DNA of 64,000 nucleotides from Cylindrospermum stagnale PCC 7417 (GTDB taxonomy: Bacteria; Cyanobacteriota; Cyanobacteriia; Cyanobacteriales; Nostocaceae). The stretch is taken from assembly GCF_000317535.1 (NCBI RefSeq), contig NC_019757.1:3995501-4059500 (forward strand), read 5' to 3'. The first letter of the stretch is position 1; each line of letters opens with the position of its first letter. Below the pieces are notes generated by a model, which had not been told where the DNA came from, did not search any database, and saw only the letters and a list, made by a program, of their open reading frames with translations. Below are positions 9,240 to 19,588 of this stretch, piece after piece. Made by a program: the position numbers and the translations under genes.

Positions 9240-10157
9240 ATGGATTTGCCAATTATTTATCACTCAGACTATATTGCCCCACTACCTCCAGGGCATCGCT
9301 TCCCGATGTCCAAGTTTCGACAACTCTATGAATTGCTGTTGGCTGATGGGGTGGCGCATCAAGAACAATTTTATGCCCCTGAACGTCCAACCCAAGATTT
9401 GATTGAGTTAGTTCACACGCCAAATTACGTTCAAGCTTATTGTGAGGGAACCCTAGAACCTAAAGCACAGCGGCGTATTGGGTTGCCTTGGAGTCCAGCG
9501 CTGGTAAATCGTACCTGTGTAGCGGTTGGTGGTACAATACTGACTGCCAAGCTAGCTCTGAGTCATGGTTTAGCTTGTAATACGGCTGGTGGGACTCATC
9601 ATGCCTTTCCTGGTTATGGATCTGGTTTTTGTATTTTCAACGATTTAGCGATCGCCTCCCGCGTTTTGCAACAACTCGGAATAGTCCAGAAAATCTTGGT
9701 TGTAGACTTAGATGTTCATCAAGGGGACGGTACCGCTTTTATTTTCCAAGATGACAAAAGTGTTTTCACCTTCTCAATGCACTGCGAAGTGAATTTTCCC
9801 GGCACCAAGCAAAACAGCGATCTCGATGTTCCCCTCACAGAGGGGATGGAAGATGACGTTTATTTGCAAACTTTAGCGCAATACCTACCAGATTTATTGT
9901 CTGATGTCAAGCCAGATTTAGTACTTTATGATGCCGGCGTTGATCCGCATATTGGCGATCGCCTCGGCAAATTAGCCCTCACCGACACAGGCATTTTCCG
10001 CCGAGAAATGCAGGTTCTGAGTACCTGTGTGAGTGCAGGTTATCCTGTAGCCTGCGTCATCGGTGGCGGTTATGCTGAAGATATGAAATCCCTCGTCTGG
10101 CGTCACTCTTTGCTACATCGCGCCGCCAGTCAGGTTTATCAGCAATATAGACTATAG
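9240..10157 (+). CDS. Histone deacetylase family protein
   Basis: A 305-aa arginase/deacetylase-fold enzyme of the bacterial HDAC-like group (acetoin-utilisation AcuC and acetylpolyamine amidohydrolase relatives). Catalytic and metal-binding features are visible: the tandem His in GGTHHAFPGYGSGFC, the zinc ligands in DLDVHQGDGTA, and the third Asp in YDAGVDPH. The C-terminal GGGYAEDM is also conserved. The substrate may be an acetylated protein Lys, polyamine or small molecule; the sequence does not decide. The ATG at 9240 is chosen, and an in-frame TTG at 9219 would add seven residues. The helicase gene begins 10 bp after its stop, so the two may be co-transcribed. Confidence 0.9.
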   Translation: MDLPIIYHSDYIAPLPPGHRFPMSKFRQLYELLLADGVAHQEQFYAPERPTQDLIELVHTPNYVQAYCEGTLEPKAQRRIGLPWSPALVNRTCVAVGGTILTAKLALSHGLACNTAGGTHHAFPGYGSGFCIFNDLAIASRVLQQLGIVQKILVVDLDVHQGDGTAFIFQDDKSVFTFSMHCEVNFPGTKQNSDLDVPLTEGMEDDVYLQTLAQYLPDLLSDVKPDLVLYDAGVDPHIGDRLGKLALTDTGIFRREMQVLSTCVSAGYPVACVIGGGYAEDMKSLVWRHSLLHRAASQVYQQYRL

Positions 10158-10167
10158 TCATTAGCGG

Positions 10168-13100
10168 ATGAACAAAGCCAAAGTTAGAATCTACGAACTA
10201 TCAAAAGAATTAAATTTGCCTAGCACAAAACTATTAGCAATTTGTAATCAACTCCATATTACAGTCAAAAGCGAAAGTAACTCCGTACCAGAATCAGATG
10301 CTCAACGCATTCGTACAGCAGCTAAAAAGCTTATGTCCCCAGCAAATTCTAAAGAATCAAATACTCAAAACATTGGCACATCTGCCAATAAACTAAAATC
10401 TCATAACCTGAACACCGAATCTGAAGATTGGGGCTATATGTTCATAGGTGCGATAATTGATCGGTTAATCCAAAATTTAGAAGGTGAAACTGCCCTTAGA
10501 TCATATCCCGAATTTCGAGAACGGCGAGAGCGTGCTCACGAGTTAATGTTTGAATGCGTCGGTCAAAAACCTGGCATTTTCTATATACGTCGCCAGGGTT
10601 CTGGAAAAGAACCAGGAGAAGAAATTTGGAATTTGACAATAGCCACAGACAGAGATGACTTTCAACTACCCCCAAGACTTAAGGAATTAAAAAAAACCTT
10701 AGGATTCACAGTAGCTGTAAACAAAAATGGACAACCCGGTTTAAAACTTCTCTCGGCTCATTTGCTCCAAACCTCACGAGGCAATGCTGATGCCTATGCC
10801 GTAGCTTATCGAATGCGACTTTTACCTAATCATCATCATCAAATCGGCATTCCAGCAAAAGCATTGGCACGCATAGCAACCATGCCAGTTTGCGGTAATC
10901 ATGTACCAACAGAAGATCAATTACAAGCTTGGAAAGGCTTTTTGCAAATTGAAGAAAAAATTGCCAAAGCCCGGCAGTTTTGTGTCTCTTACATCAGCTA
11001 CAAACATGACTTCAAAAGGCAGATTAGTTTTGAAATTAATATCACCTCTGCCACCCTTGACGGTAACGATGAAAATTTATTAGAAGCGGCGAACTTTTGG
11101 GAACGAGCAAAACGGACAAGAAACGAAGACATCAAACTATTCGAGACTGCTCCCAAAGGCAAAGACTGGCAGAACGCCCGCCAAATAGGCTCTATTGAAG
11201 AAGTAGACCCCAAGGGTTCCATCATCCGCGTCAGACTAGAACGCGAACTAGCTGACTACATAGCAACAGAACGTTATCAGCTACCAACCACCGGATTTTT
11301 ATTTTTTGAAGCTGTTGGTGAAATCAAACAAATTCAGCGCAAGAAAAAAGCCTTAGATGAATTAAATAATGGTCGGACTCAAAACCCCTATTTAGGTAAC
11401 TTTTTATTTGATGCTTCTCAAGCAAGACGAATTAAAAAAATTGTTGAACTTCAACCAGAAGACTTATTATTATCCTCCGCTAACCCCGGACAAAAAGCAG
11501 CAGTTGAAAAAGTCCTAGCAGCTGAAGATTTAGTTCTCATTCAAGGGCCACCAGGGACAGGTAAAACTACCGTAATTGCCGAGATTTGTTATCAAGTAGC
11601 CCGTCGCGGTGGACGCACCTTAATAGCGTCTCAAGCCAATTTAGCAGTAGATAACGCCCTGAGTAGATTAGTTCACAACCCAGTTATTCGGGCTGTACGC
11701 AAGGGAAGAGCCGAGAAAGTCGGGGAAGAAGGACAGCCATTTTTAGAAGACCAAGTGATTGGCAGATGGCTAGAAAATACCGCAACTGACTGCGAAGATA
11801 GTCTCAGCCAACGCCACGAAAATATTCAGATTTTCAATCAATTGCTGGCATCAGCACCAAGATTTGCAGCTTACTTTAAAGCAGAGCAAGAATTCACTCT
11901 ACAACAAAATAAATTCAAGAAAAATAAGTTAAAGCTAGAGTCAAACTGTAAAATTCAAGAACAAGCTTACAGCGAAGTAGCAGCGCAGCAGAACGAGGTT
12001 GAATTCCTAATTACGGATTTGGAGAACTTTCTAAAAACTGCACCAAATATAAACTGGGAATCTCCTGAAGTCAAAAACTTTTTGCCTCGTCTTCAGCCTT
12101 ACACAGAAGGCAATAATCAAGTAGAAAACTTTTGGGAAAACGTTCGTCAAGCCATTAAGTATACTGATGAACTTGGTTTTGTTCGTCCAGCCTGTGGTGT
12201 ATTTGGGTTAGCAGTTTGGTTGCGTGAGACTGTAGCAACAGAAATTTCTCAATTTAGAACTGCTCTTACTTCTGCTCAAAATGCGACTGTAGCCATGTCT
12301 GAAGTTGCAGCGCTGGTGCAAGTTTTTAAACAGCATTCCACTTCTTTAAATCAGCTACAAGCAGATTATCAGCCCATCCTGAACAAACAGCAAAACCTAC
12401 AGCAAACAATCCAGATTTGGGAAAACCGCAAACGGGAAATTGATTATATTATCTCAGCAGTTTTAGAATGGAAGTCTACAGCATCTTCCCATCTTTATCA
12501 AGTCTTAAAAGATTGTCAGCAATCCGGTTTACCTTTAACAGAAAATCTGCTGGACTTACCAGTAGGGCTATTAATGTTTGCCAATACATTAAAATTGCCA
12601 ATTTTGCCCAAAGGTTACATCATAAACCTGCCAGAATGGGAGCTATTGACAAAGGCAATGTCTTATGAAGCCGAGGGAGCTTTTTCTGACAGAAGGGGTA
12701 AACAGCATAATTTTAGTTATTTTTTACAGCAAAATTTTAGTCAGATTCCAATAGTGCTAGTAAAAAGCGATCGCACTCAATGGAAAGAAATTGCTCAACA
12801 GTTTAGCAATTATCAACTGCTCACCCCAAAACAGCGAAAATTACTGGTTGAGAATACCCAGCTTTTTTTAGTTAGATTACAAAAAACTTACGGTGCAGTT
12901 TATGAATGGAATAACATCGACTCTACCCTCACCCAGATTACACAAGAATTACTAGAAACTATCCTGGCAAATGCCCGTCAATGTATTTTAAAAGTCAAAA
13001 CTGAAACTGAACAACAGCTTCAAAATCTGCAACGACAATTAGATGAATTTCAGAAAAATGAAATCATTCAACAGCAAATATTCGCTACTCAACATCAAAT

Positions 13101-14706
13101 AGAGAAAGTCCAGCAAGATGCTAGTGTGAAACTTGAACAAGTTATTAATATCTTGCAAAAACTTAGCCAACAGCAAAACATACCTGCTCAATTACGCATT
13201 CTCACTGAACAATATCTCGCAACTCAATCAAAGATTTGGGAACAACCTGAAGAATTCTCAAAGCAAATCCATTCTTGGGAAATTGGCATCAGTCAGCTTG
13301 AAAGCTTAATTTTTTCATTAGATTCTTTGGCGATGCTAGAGATAATCAAAAACTCTCTGCATGAGCATTCCTCAAAGCTAAAAGAAGAAACTGCAAGTTG
13401 TTCTAAAGAACTTGAACTAATCCAAATTAAACTACGGGAACTAGAACATAAATTACAAACGCAGCCATCAGAAAAATTAACCGAAGAAAGAAACTGGTGG
13501 ATGATAGAATGGCAAAGAATACCTGAAAAATTTAAACCTGAGATTTCTGATAATGACTTATTTAATCTGAAACTTTTACGCGGCATTAAAAATCAGTTTG
13601 ATTCTTGCCAACAGCAACTGCAAGATGAAGAAAAATATCTCAATAGATATCAGCACTTTGTCCAAGATTGGATAGCTAAACTCCGCAATCCTTCAGAACG
13701 TGATCAACAAGATTTAAGGCGAATTTATCTAGACAATGCTAATGTCGTCGGTATCACTTGCGTTCAAGCAGCAAATTATAATTTTTCTGAAGAATTCAAA
13801 TATTTTGATGTTGTCATCGTTGATGAAGTTAGTAAATGTACTCCACCAGAGTTATTAATTCCTGCCTTAAAAGGCAAAAAGTTAGTTATGGTAGGTGATC
13901 ATCGACAATTACCACCAATGCTTGATACTAGAACTTTAGAAGAACTTGCTCAAGAGATTGGTAGTGGAAGAGAAGAACTAAAATATTTAGAAGAATCTCT
14001 ATTTAAAATCCAGTTTGAAACTGCTGATGAAAGTATTAAGCAAATGCTAACTACACAATATAGAATGCACCCGTTTATTATGGGTGCAATCAATCAGTTT
14101 TATGATGGTAAACTAGAATGTGGCATTTTGGAGCCTGACAGCAAACGCGCTCATCATCTAGCCGGCGAAATTATCCAAGAACATCATCATATTAATTGGG
14201 TGAAAATGCCTGGAGGGAAGGAATTTCAAGAGCAACGTGAGGGAACTTCGTTCTTTAATATTCAAGAAATTGATGCGATTGAGCGTTTGTGTCAGCAATT
14301 TGAGACTACTTGGAGTTCTAGAGTTGCTAATGGTGAATCACCCAAAGAAATCGCCGTAATTACATTTTATGGCGCTCAACTGAGAAAAATTGATGAACGT
14401 CTGCAATCTGAACTTTACCCTTCATTACAAATTCGTACTGGTACAGTTGACCAATTTCAAGGTATGGAAAGACCTGTTGTAATTGTGAGTATGGTTCGCA
14501 ATAATAATCAGGGAGATGTGGGATTTGCTAAAAAGCCAGAACGGGTTAATGTTGCCTTTTCCCGCGCTCAAGAACTACTAATAATTGTCGGTTGTCACGA
14601 TTTATTTACCTGTAAACCAGGCATAGCCGGCAGTATGTATTCTGAAGTTGCAAACATTGTCAGTCGTCATGGAGGTTTTATTGATGTTTCTCGCGTCTGC
14701 AACTAA
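10168..14706 (+). CDS. Upf1-like superfamily 1 helicase with IF2_N domain
   Basis: A 1512-aa protein. Residues 1-55 resemble the IF2_N domain of translation initiation factor 2 ([19 protein letters not shown]). A second region (about 90-440) has no family I can name. The helicase core follows: Walker A GPPGTGKT at 460-467, Walker B with D1219-E1220 (VIVDEVS), motif [11 protein letters not shown], motif IV-like QYRMHP from Q1297, motif V VDQFQGME near D1428, and motif [10 protein letters not shown]. Between Walker A and B lie about 750 residues rich in Gln, Leu and Glu, predicted coiled coil. This is the COG1112 type of DNA/RNA helicase. The PLD gene overlaps its end by 23 bp, so the two products probably act together, as in Mokosh-type antiphage systems. 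Confidence 0.85.
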   Translation: MNKAKVRIYELSKELNLPSTKLLAICNQLHITVKSESNSVPESDAQRIRTAAKKLMSPANSKESNTQNIGTSANKLKSHNLNTESEDWGYMFIGAIIDRLIQNLEGETALRSYPEFRERRERAHELMFECVGQKPGIFYIRRQGSGKEPGEEIWNLTIATDRDDFQLPPRLKELKKTLGFTVAVNKNGQPGLKLLSAHLLQTSRGNADAYAVAYRMRLLPNHHHQIGIPAKALARIATMPVCGNHVPTEDQLQAWKGFLQIEEKIAKARQFCVSYISYKHDFKRQISFEINITSATLDGNDENLLEAANFWERAKRTRNEDIKLFETAPKGKDWQNARQIGSIEEVDPKGSIIRVRLERELADYIATERYQLPTTGFLFFEAVGEIKQIQRKKKALDELNNGRTQNPYLGNFLFDASQARRIKKIVELQPEDLLLSSANPGQKAAVEKVLAAEDLVLIQGPPGTGKTTVIAEICYQVARRGGRTLIASQANLAVDNALSRLVHNPVIRAVRKGRAEKVGEEGQPFLEDQVIGRWLENTATDCEDSLSQRHENIQIFNQLLASAPRFAAYFKAEQEFTLQQNKFKKNKLKLESNCKIQEQAYSEVAAQQNEVEFLITDLENFLKTAPNINWESPEVKNFLPRLQPYTEGNNQVENFWENVRQAIKYTDELGFVRPACGVFGLAVWLRETVATEISQFRTALTSAQNATVAMSEVAALVQVFKQHSTSLNQLQADYQPILNKQQNLQQTIQIWENRKREIDYIISAVLEWKSTASSHLYQVLKDCQQSGLPLTENLLDLPVGLLMFANTLKLPILPKGYIINLPEWELLTKAMSYEAEGAFSDRRGKQHNFSYFLQQNFSQIPIVLVKSDRTQWKEIAQQFSNYQLLTPKQRKLLVENTQLFLVRLQKTYGAVYEWNNIDSTLTQITQELLETILANARQCILKVKTETEQQLQNLQRQLDEFQKNEIIQQQIFATQHQIEKVQQDASVKLEQVINILQKLSQQQNIPAQLRILTEQYLATQSKIWEQPEEFSKQIHSWEIGISQLESLIFSLDSLAMLEIIKNSLHEHSSKLKEETASCSKELELIQIKLRELEHKLQTQPSEKLTEERNWWMIEWQRIPEKFKPEISDNDLFNLKLLRGIKNQFDSCQQQLQDEEKYLNRYQHFVQDWIAKLRNPSERDQQDLRRIYLDNANVVGITCVQAANYNFSEEFKYFDVVIVDEVSKCTPPELLIPALKGKKLVMVGDHRQLPPMLDTRTLEELAQEIGSGREELKYLEESLFKIQFETADESIKQMLTTQYRMHPFIMGAINQFYDGKLECGILEPDSKRAHHLAGEIIQEHHHINWVKMPGGKEFQEQREGTSFFNIQEIDAIERLCQQFETTWSSRVANGESPKEIAVITFYGAQLRKIDERLQSELYPSLQIRTGTVDQFQGMERPVVIVSMVRNNNQGDVGFAKKPERVNVAFSRAQELLIIVGCHDLFTCKPGIAGSMYSEVANIVSRHGGFIDVSRVCN

Positions 14707-16774
14707 ACCTATTGATGATGTTCTCAAAAATGCGGTAGAGAAAATTGAAGCGCAAAGTTCTGGTTTATCAGTTTTAGCAGCGCGTCAATTTCGCTATAAT
14801 TTGCGTCAAAATACTGTAGAGTTAAATATTAAAGAACCCCGTCAATTTAACGTCCTCGAAGAATTTATTATCCGGGCGGGGATTGAATTTGAACCGCCAC
14901 CTACAGCGGATGAACTAGCGTCTGTACTTGGGCTTGATTCTGTATTCGTCAAAAGTACTATTGCTACTCTTCAGACATTGCAAACTTTGGCGGTAGCATC
15001 TCAAATTACAGTCACTTCTGAAGGGCGTTCATTTTATGAAAAAGGAACTGTACCTCAGCCGCCATACTCTGTGCAAGTTTATGCTATTTCTGACCCTCTA
15101 GGCGGAAATATTAGTTTTCAGTCTGAATCTTTGAATGATGCCACAGTAAATTTACCAGATTTGGCAAAGTATGTAAATTTTAATCATAAATTTTCTGATA
15201 TTTCTTCTTTATCCCTTGAGGAATTACAGCAAAAACTTCTGGAATCAGATTTAGGTCTTCATCTGCCAGAAGAGGGGAAAGTTGTTACTTCTTTTCGGGT
15301 ATTATCTCCGACGCAAAGCCTTTGGAAAACTATCTCGCTGTTTGTTATTTTTGATGCGCTTGAAGATAAATTAAGCATTCAACTAAGACAAGGTAAGCGA
15401 ATTTTAGAGGCAGCATCAAACTGGCTAGAAGCATTGCAAAATGAAGGTAAGATTTCTTTGCAGGCTTTGTGTGAATTGTCAAATGAAACCATCAATTTTG
15501 AGCGTGAGGCGATTCTTAATCAGAAAAATGCCGTCAGAGAATCAAGACTCGAAAAGATTCGCCAAATGGCGCTAGAAATTGCACAGGATAATTTACCAGT
15601 AATAACAATTATTCATGAGGTTGAAACAAATAAGATCCCCCCAACCCCCCTTAATAAGGGGAGCAAAGATAAAACTAAGAGCAATGAGATCCCCCCAACC
15701 CCCCTTAATAAGGGGGGCAAAGATAAAACTAAGAGCAATGAGATCCCCCCAACCCCCGTTAATAATGGGGGCGAAGAGAAGCGGGGTAAAGAGGAGGGGG
15801 GTGAAGAGAAATCAGATGTTATGACAGGTACGGCGGTGCAGTTACGTGATGGACAAATTGCTGAAGCTTTTTCTGAGGTTTTAAATTCGGCGAAACGTCA
15901 GATTTTGATTTATTCTCCTTGGGTGAGTCAAGCTGTTGTTGATGATAAATTTTTGAGTTTGCTACAGCAATTGGTTAGTCGCGGGGTGGGGATTTTGATT
16001 GGACATGGAATTGCGCGACGACGAGAAGATGAAGAAAGACTAATTCCACCAGAAATAGAGGCAAAATTGAAAGCAGTAAAAACACCTGAGGGTTTACCGG
16101 GTGTACAGGTTTTCTGGTTGGGAGATTCCCACGTTAAAGAAGTCATAGTTGATCAAAAAATCCATCTGTGCGGTTCTCATAACTGGCTTTCTTATCGCGG
16201 CGACTATCTACCGCGAGGTGAGTCAGTTTATCAAGTCACAATTCCCGCTCAAGTCCAGGAAGCATATCAATTTCTCGCTGAACGCTGCCAAAATCACGCC
16301 CAAGAATTATGGTCAAATGCTGTAGAAAACCGCGATTTTCAACTGGCTGTAGAGTCTCTTTGTATTTGGGGGGCGCTGGCTATGGAAGATGTCGCACTGA
16401 CAGCGATACAGCAGCATAACTGGCTGGAACTTCTGCCTGTGTGGCTCAATGTGGTGCTTCAGGGGTTAAGGTCGAATAATATACCCGGTGATTCGGCGAG
16501 TTTAAAAACGGCGCTTTCGTTGCTGAGTCAGGTTGGAGTTGAAGCCGCTTTTATTGAGCCATTGGGGCGGGGATGGCGTCAAGTTTTCTGTTTAATCGCG
16601 ATTAACAATCGTGAAACTGCACTAAATTTACTCAGCAATGACGTGTGGGCGCAGTTTCTCCGTCTCAATATTGCCCAAGAGAGTGATTCACCCGATAAAT
16701 TTATATCACCACCTCCTGCACCTCAAAAGCCAGGGAAGAAGAAAACCGAGATCAAAAAACGGGGCGGTGACTAA
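14684..16774 (+). CDS. PLD-family nuclease paired with the helicase
   Basis: A 696-aa protein. Residues 1 to about 300 hold uncharacterised alpha-helical and winged-helix-like sequence. A low-complexity insert follows at about 318-370. A phospholipase-D-type domain lies at about 390-560, with [11 protein letters not shown] and the HxKxxxxD motif at H483, K485 and D490 (HVKEVIVD), followed by [12 protein letters not shown]. One HKD motif implies a dimeric active site, as in Nuc-type nucleases. The ATG at 14684 is chosen because GGAGG at 14671-14675 sits 8 nt upstream; a start at 14648 lacks this. It overlaps the helicase gene by 23 bp, indicating translational coupling. Confidence 0.8.
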   Translation: MFLASATKPIDDVLKNAVEKIEAQSSGLSVLAARQFRYNLRQNTVELNIKEPRQFNVLEEFIIRAGIEFEPPPTADELASVLGLDSVFVKSTIATLQTLQTLAVASQITVTSEGRSFYEKGTVPQPPYSVQVYAISDPLGGNISFQSESLNDATVNLPDLAKYVNFNHKFSDISSLSLEELQQKLLESDLGLHLPEEGKVVTSFRVLSPTQSLWKTISLFVIFDALEDKLSIQLRQGKRILEAASNWLEALQNEGKISLQALCELSNETINFEREAILNQKNAVRESRLEKIRQMALEIAQDNLPVITIIHEVETNKIPPTPLNKGSKDKTKSNEIPPTPLNKGGKDKTKSNEIPPTPVNNGGEEKRGKEEGGEEKSDVMTGTAVQLRDGQIAEAFSEVLNSAKRQILIYSPWVSQAVVDDKFLSLLQQLVSRGVGILIGHGIARRREDEERLIPPEIEAKLKAVKTPEGLPGVQVFWLGDSHVKEVIVDQKIHLCGSHNWLSYRGDYLPRGESVYQVTIPAQVQEAYQFLAERCQNHAQELWSNAVENRDFQLAVESLCIWGALAMEDVALTAIQQHNWLELLPVWLNVVLQGLRSNNIPGDSASLKTALSLLSQVGVEAAFIEPLGRGWRQVFCLIAINNRETALNLLSNDVWAQFLRLNIAQESDSPDKFISPPPAPQKPGKKKTEIKKRGGD
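15635..15773. repeat. Triple 54-bp palindromic repeat inside the PLD gene
   Basis: Three 54-bp units start at 15635, 15689 and 15743. Each has a CCCCCCAACCCCC...GGGGG arm pair that can form a hairpin, and encodes the 18-residue pattern [10 protein letters not shown] plus KDKTKSNE in frame. The same C-rich/G-rich palindrome occurs outside genes at 29825-29855. The insertion extends the linker between the N-terminal part and the PLD domain without breaking the frame. Confidence 0.85.
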
Positions 16775-16959
16775 TAATTCTAGTACTTACACAATAACTC
16801 TCTCAAAACTTCTTCCTTTGCGTCCTTTGCGCCCTTTGCGGTTCGTTAATGATTTTGTCTAAGTCCCAGATTCTTAACTTGTTATCCACTTAAATGAAGA
16901 TGCAAAAATCCGTCACATTCGATACAATTTATTAGCCCAAGAGCGCCGAGGAGAATAAC

Positions 16960-18099
16960 GTGGTCTTAACAAAAGGCTTTGAGATCGAGATGTATACTGG
17001 CACGCCTCAAGGAGAAATCGTCGGTCTCTCCGATAAAATTATCGCGGCGTTGAATGGATTTATGCGGGAGCCAGATAGCCGTAACGTAGAATACATAACC
17101 AGTCCATCGAGTAGCTATGAGAATCAATTGTGTGGTTTGCTGCGTCCCCGGCGGACTTTGCGAAACTATCTCCAACGTTTGGGCGGTTACACTTTAATAC
17201 CGGGGAGTACTCTGTCTTTGGGTGGGAGCGATCGCTTTTTGCGTTCCGATCCGACTAACCCCTATCACGAATACATTGAGCAAAGCTACGGAACAAAGGT
17301 AGTTACCGCCAGCGTCCATATTAATATTGGCATCAGCGACCCAGAAGTGTTAATGCGGGCTTGTCGGGTGATTCGTTTGGAAGCTCCTTTATTCCTCGCC
17401 CTCAGTGCCTCATCGCCTTTCCTAGATGGCAAAGCTACCGGCTATCACTCGACCCGTTGGGGTCTTTTTCCTCAAACCCCTGCCCGTGTGCCTTTATTTG
17501 CCAGTCATGCCGATCATATTCAATGGGTGGAAGCACAACTGGCTGCGGGGACAATGCAAAACGTGCGGCATTTGTGGTCATCGGTGCGACCAAATGGCGA
17601 TCGCCGTCCTTATGAATTGAATCGTCTGGAACTAAGAATTTGTGATTTAGTCACAGATCCTATTGCCTTGTTAGCGATTACTGCCTTGCTAGAAGCCCGA
17701 TTGTTACAGATCATCGAAAACCCTGACATTGACCCATTAACCCAAAGCAGTCTCTCCCCAGAAGAATTGATCACCCTGACGGCTAGCAACGAAGCAGCAG
17801 CGGCTAGCAGTAGCCTTGATGCTTGTTTACAGCACTGGCAAGATGGTAGAAGTATCATCGCCAGAGATTGGATTGGGGAACTTTATCAAGATGTTTGGGC
17901 GATCGCAAAACAACGAGGCTTTAGTTGTTTCCTTTCCCCTTTACACAAAATTCTCCGCGAAGGCAATGAAGCCCAACAGTGGTTACAGTTGCACACCATC
18001 GGGTTTGACACCCAGCGCGTCATCACCCAGGCAATTATTGCCACCCAAGAACGGGAAATGGAACTAGAAGACAAGTTGTGTTCGTCTTTACTGGCATAA
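16960..18099 (+). CDS. gshA: Glutamate--cysteine ligase, cyanobacterial type
   Basis: A 379-aa enzyme catalysing ATP-dependent joining of glutamate and cysteine, the first step of glutathione synthesis. The sequence matches the cyanobacterial branch of gshA throughout: KGFEIEMYTG at the start, EYITSPSSSYE, LRPRRTLRNYL, TASVHINIGI and FLALSASSPFLDG. The start is GTG at 16960 with GAGGAG at 16948-16953. The gene is monocistronic, with a strong hairpin terminator 56 bp after the stop. Glutathione may also serve the GST and peroxiredoxin enzymes encoded at 29-31 kb. Confidence 0.93.
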   Translation: MVLTKGFEIEMYTGTPQGEIVGLSDKIIAALNGFMREPDSRNVEYITSPSSSYENQLCGLLRPRRTLRNYLQRLGGYTLIPGSTLSLGGSDRFLRSDPTNPYHEYIEQSYGTKVVTASVHINIGISDPEVLMRACRVIRLEAPLFLALSASSPFLDGKATGYHSTRWGLFPQTPARVPLFASHADHIQWVEAQLAAGTMQNVRHLWSSVRPNGDRRPYELNRLELRICDLVTDPIALLAITALLEARLLQIIENPDIDPLTQSSLSPEELITLTASNEAAAASSSLDACLQHWQDGRSIIARDWIGELYQDVWAIAKQRGFSCFLSPLHKILREGNEAQQWLQLHTIGFDTQRVITQAIIATQEREMELEDKLCSSLLA

Positions 18100-18155
18100 G
18101 ACCAGAACCGCTGTCTTTGTCTAAATGTTAAATTTTTCTGGAGACGCCATTAAAC

Positions 18156-18191
18156 AAAAATACTCTCAGATATTGTTGTGAGAGTATTTTT
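18156..18191 (+). terminator. Terminator after gshA
   Basis: A perfect 13-bp stem, AAAAATACTCTCA with TGAGAGTATTTTT, surrounds a 10-nt loop. The stem ends in T residues, as in an intrinsic terminator. The A-rich left arm means it could also work on the opposite strand, although no gene there needs it. Confidence 0.85.
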
Positions 18192-18325
18192 GCTTAGTTT
18201 TAAATATCTAATGTGTAGCATCTGCTTGACAGATATTAATAAAACCTATGAATCACCTCTATCATTAGATAGATTTTGCCACTAATATTTAGATTGTTTT
18301 ATCAAATACATAACTTTTAGTTACC

Positions 18326-18787
18326 ATGCCTCAGGTAGTTTTAGTTAACCCACAAATTCCTCCCAACACAGGCAATATTGCCCGTACTTGTGCGGCTACA
18401 GGTACAGAGTTACATTTGGTGGGGCCTTTAGGGTTTGAAATTAGCGATCGCTACCTCAAAAGAGCGGGTTTAGATTACTGGCCTTATGTCAAGTTGCACT
18501 ATCACGAATCTCTAGAAGCCTTTAAGAACATACATCATGAGCGCGGCGGCAGATGGTTAGGCTTCACCGTCGGCGGCAGTTGTAATTATGCCAATTTTCA
18601 ATTTCAAGCCGATGATTGGCTACTGTTTGGCAGTGAAACTACAGGTTTACCAACCGCCGTACTGTCAGCTTGCGATGCTAAGGTCTACATTCCTATGGCT
18701 CAACCAGGGGTTCGCAGCTTAAATCTGTCAGTAAGTGTAGCTGTAGGCTTGTTTGAAGCCCGCCGTCAGTTAGGTTATTTACAATAA
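18326..18787 (+). CDS. trmL: tRNA (cytidine(34)-2'-O)-methyltransferase
   Basis: A 153-aa SPOUT-class methyltransferase that 2'-O-methylates the wobble nucleotide of certain tRNA-Leu species. It contains the SPOUT knot motifs: NPQIPPNTGNIARTC near the N-terminus (residues 6-20), LFGSETTGLP in the centre, and the C-terminal MAQPGVRSLNLSVSVAVGLFE. Its length and order are those of the TrmL/YibK family, so the assignment is firm. The ATG at 18326 directly precedes PQVVLVNPQ, as is usual in this family. Confidence 0.93.
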   Translation: MPQVVLVNPQIPPNTGNIARTCAATGTELHLVGPLGFEISDRYLKRAGLDYWPYVKLHYHESLEAFKNIHHERGGRWLGFTVGGSCNYANFQFQADDWLLFGSETTGLPTAVLSACDAKVYIPMAQPGVRSLNLSVSVAVGLFEARRQLGYLQ

Positions 18788-19588
18788 TTTTCTCAGTGCT
18801 TTATGTATAAAGCCTTCACTAAAGCTTTGAAAGCACTCATGTTACAAGAGAATTTTCCCAACAGCTTTCTCCCTTGTTACCACAAAAATAATGTTATTTA
18901 ATATACAACCTGCCTTTAGTAACAGCCAACTTTCAGGTAAAGAACGCTTACTCACCTGTCTAAGCTAATATAAGAAATTTGTATATAAACTACGAGACCA
19001 TCGCCGATTTAAATGATAGATTTTGATGAATTTGAATGATCTCTAACAGGAAATCAAACAGCTAAAAGCCTTTCTGACCAAGCATTTAGGCTATTTTTAG
19101 TCCAATGGCACTAAAAAGCAGCGAAACAGCCGCTGAGAGTTCATACGGTTGTTTTTTAGGGAATAATCAACGTAAAGTCTCGTGTTGGTAAGACGGATTG
19201 CCTAAAAATATCTTGAAGATATCTACAGCAGGGGACATCACTTTATCCAGAAGTCGTAGCGACTTAATTGCTAACAGTGACAGTGGACTTGGCAAAGCTA
19301 TAATATTTGTCCAATCCCCGCGCTAAAAGCCAAATAGGCGTGTACAACTAACTGTTAAGAGTAAAAATTCCTTTTTTTGTGAGGAGTGGTTCAGACAAGT
19401 ATGCACAGAAAATTTAAGATTTACTAACGGGTGTAAACTTGTCTAAATCAGAGAAGCAGGTTAATCTTGCGTAAGCATCTCTGGTGAGTGTGATCTTGAT
19501 CTATAGTTCGATGTGATCTAAATAATTGACTAGAATCAAACTGATAAATCGAGATCAGTTAAGCGCTAGTGATCATAGGAGGTCGTCT
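18788..19588. other. ~800-bp gene-free leader before the LysM/M23 gene
   Basis: No protein gene was recognised on either strand. Since the next gene starts at 19589 with a strong ribosome site, much of this may be a promoter region and long 5' leader. Short self-complementary stretches are present (AATATCTTGAAGATATCT near 19207, AAGTCGTAGCGACTT near 19251). I looked for the c-di-AMP (ydaO) riboswitch often found before cell-wall hydrolases and did not find its conserved segments by eye. Confidence 0.4.

Noticed and set aside
18788-19588. c-di-AMP (ydaO) riboswitch upstream of the LysM/M23 gene
   Set aside because: The conserved core segments of that riboswitch could not be found by eye.
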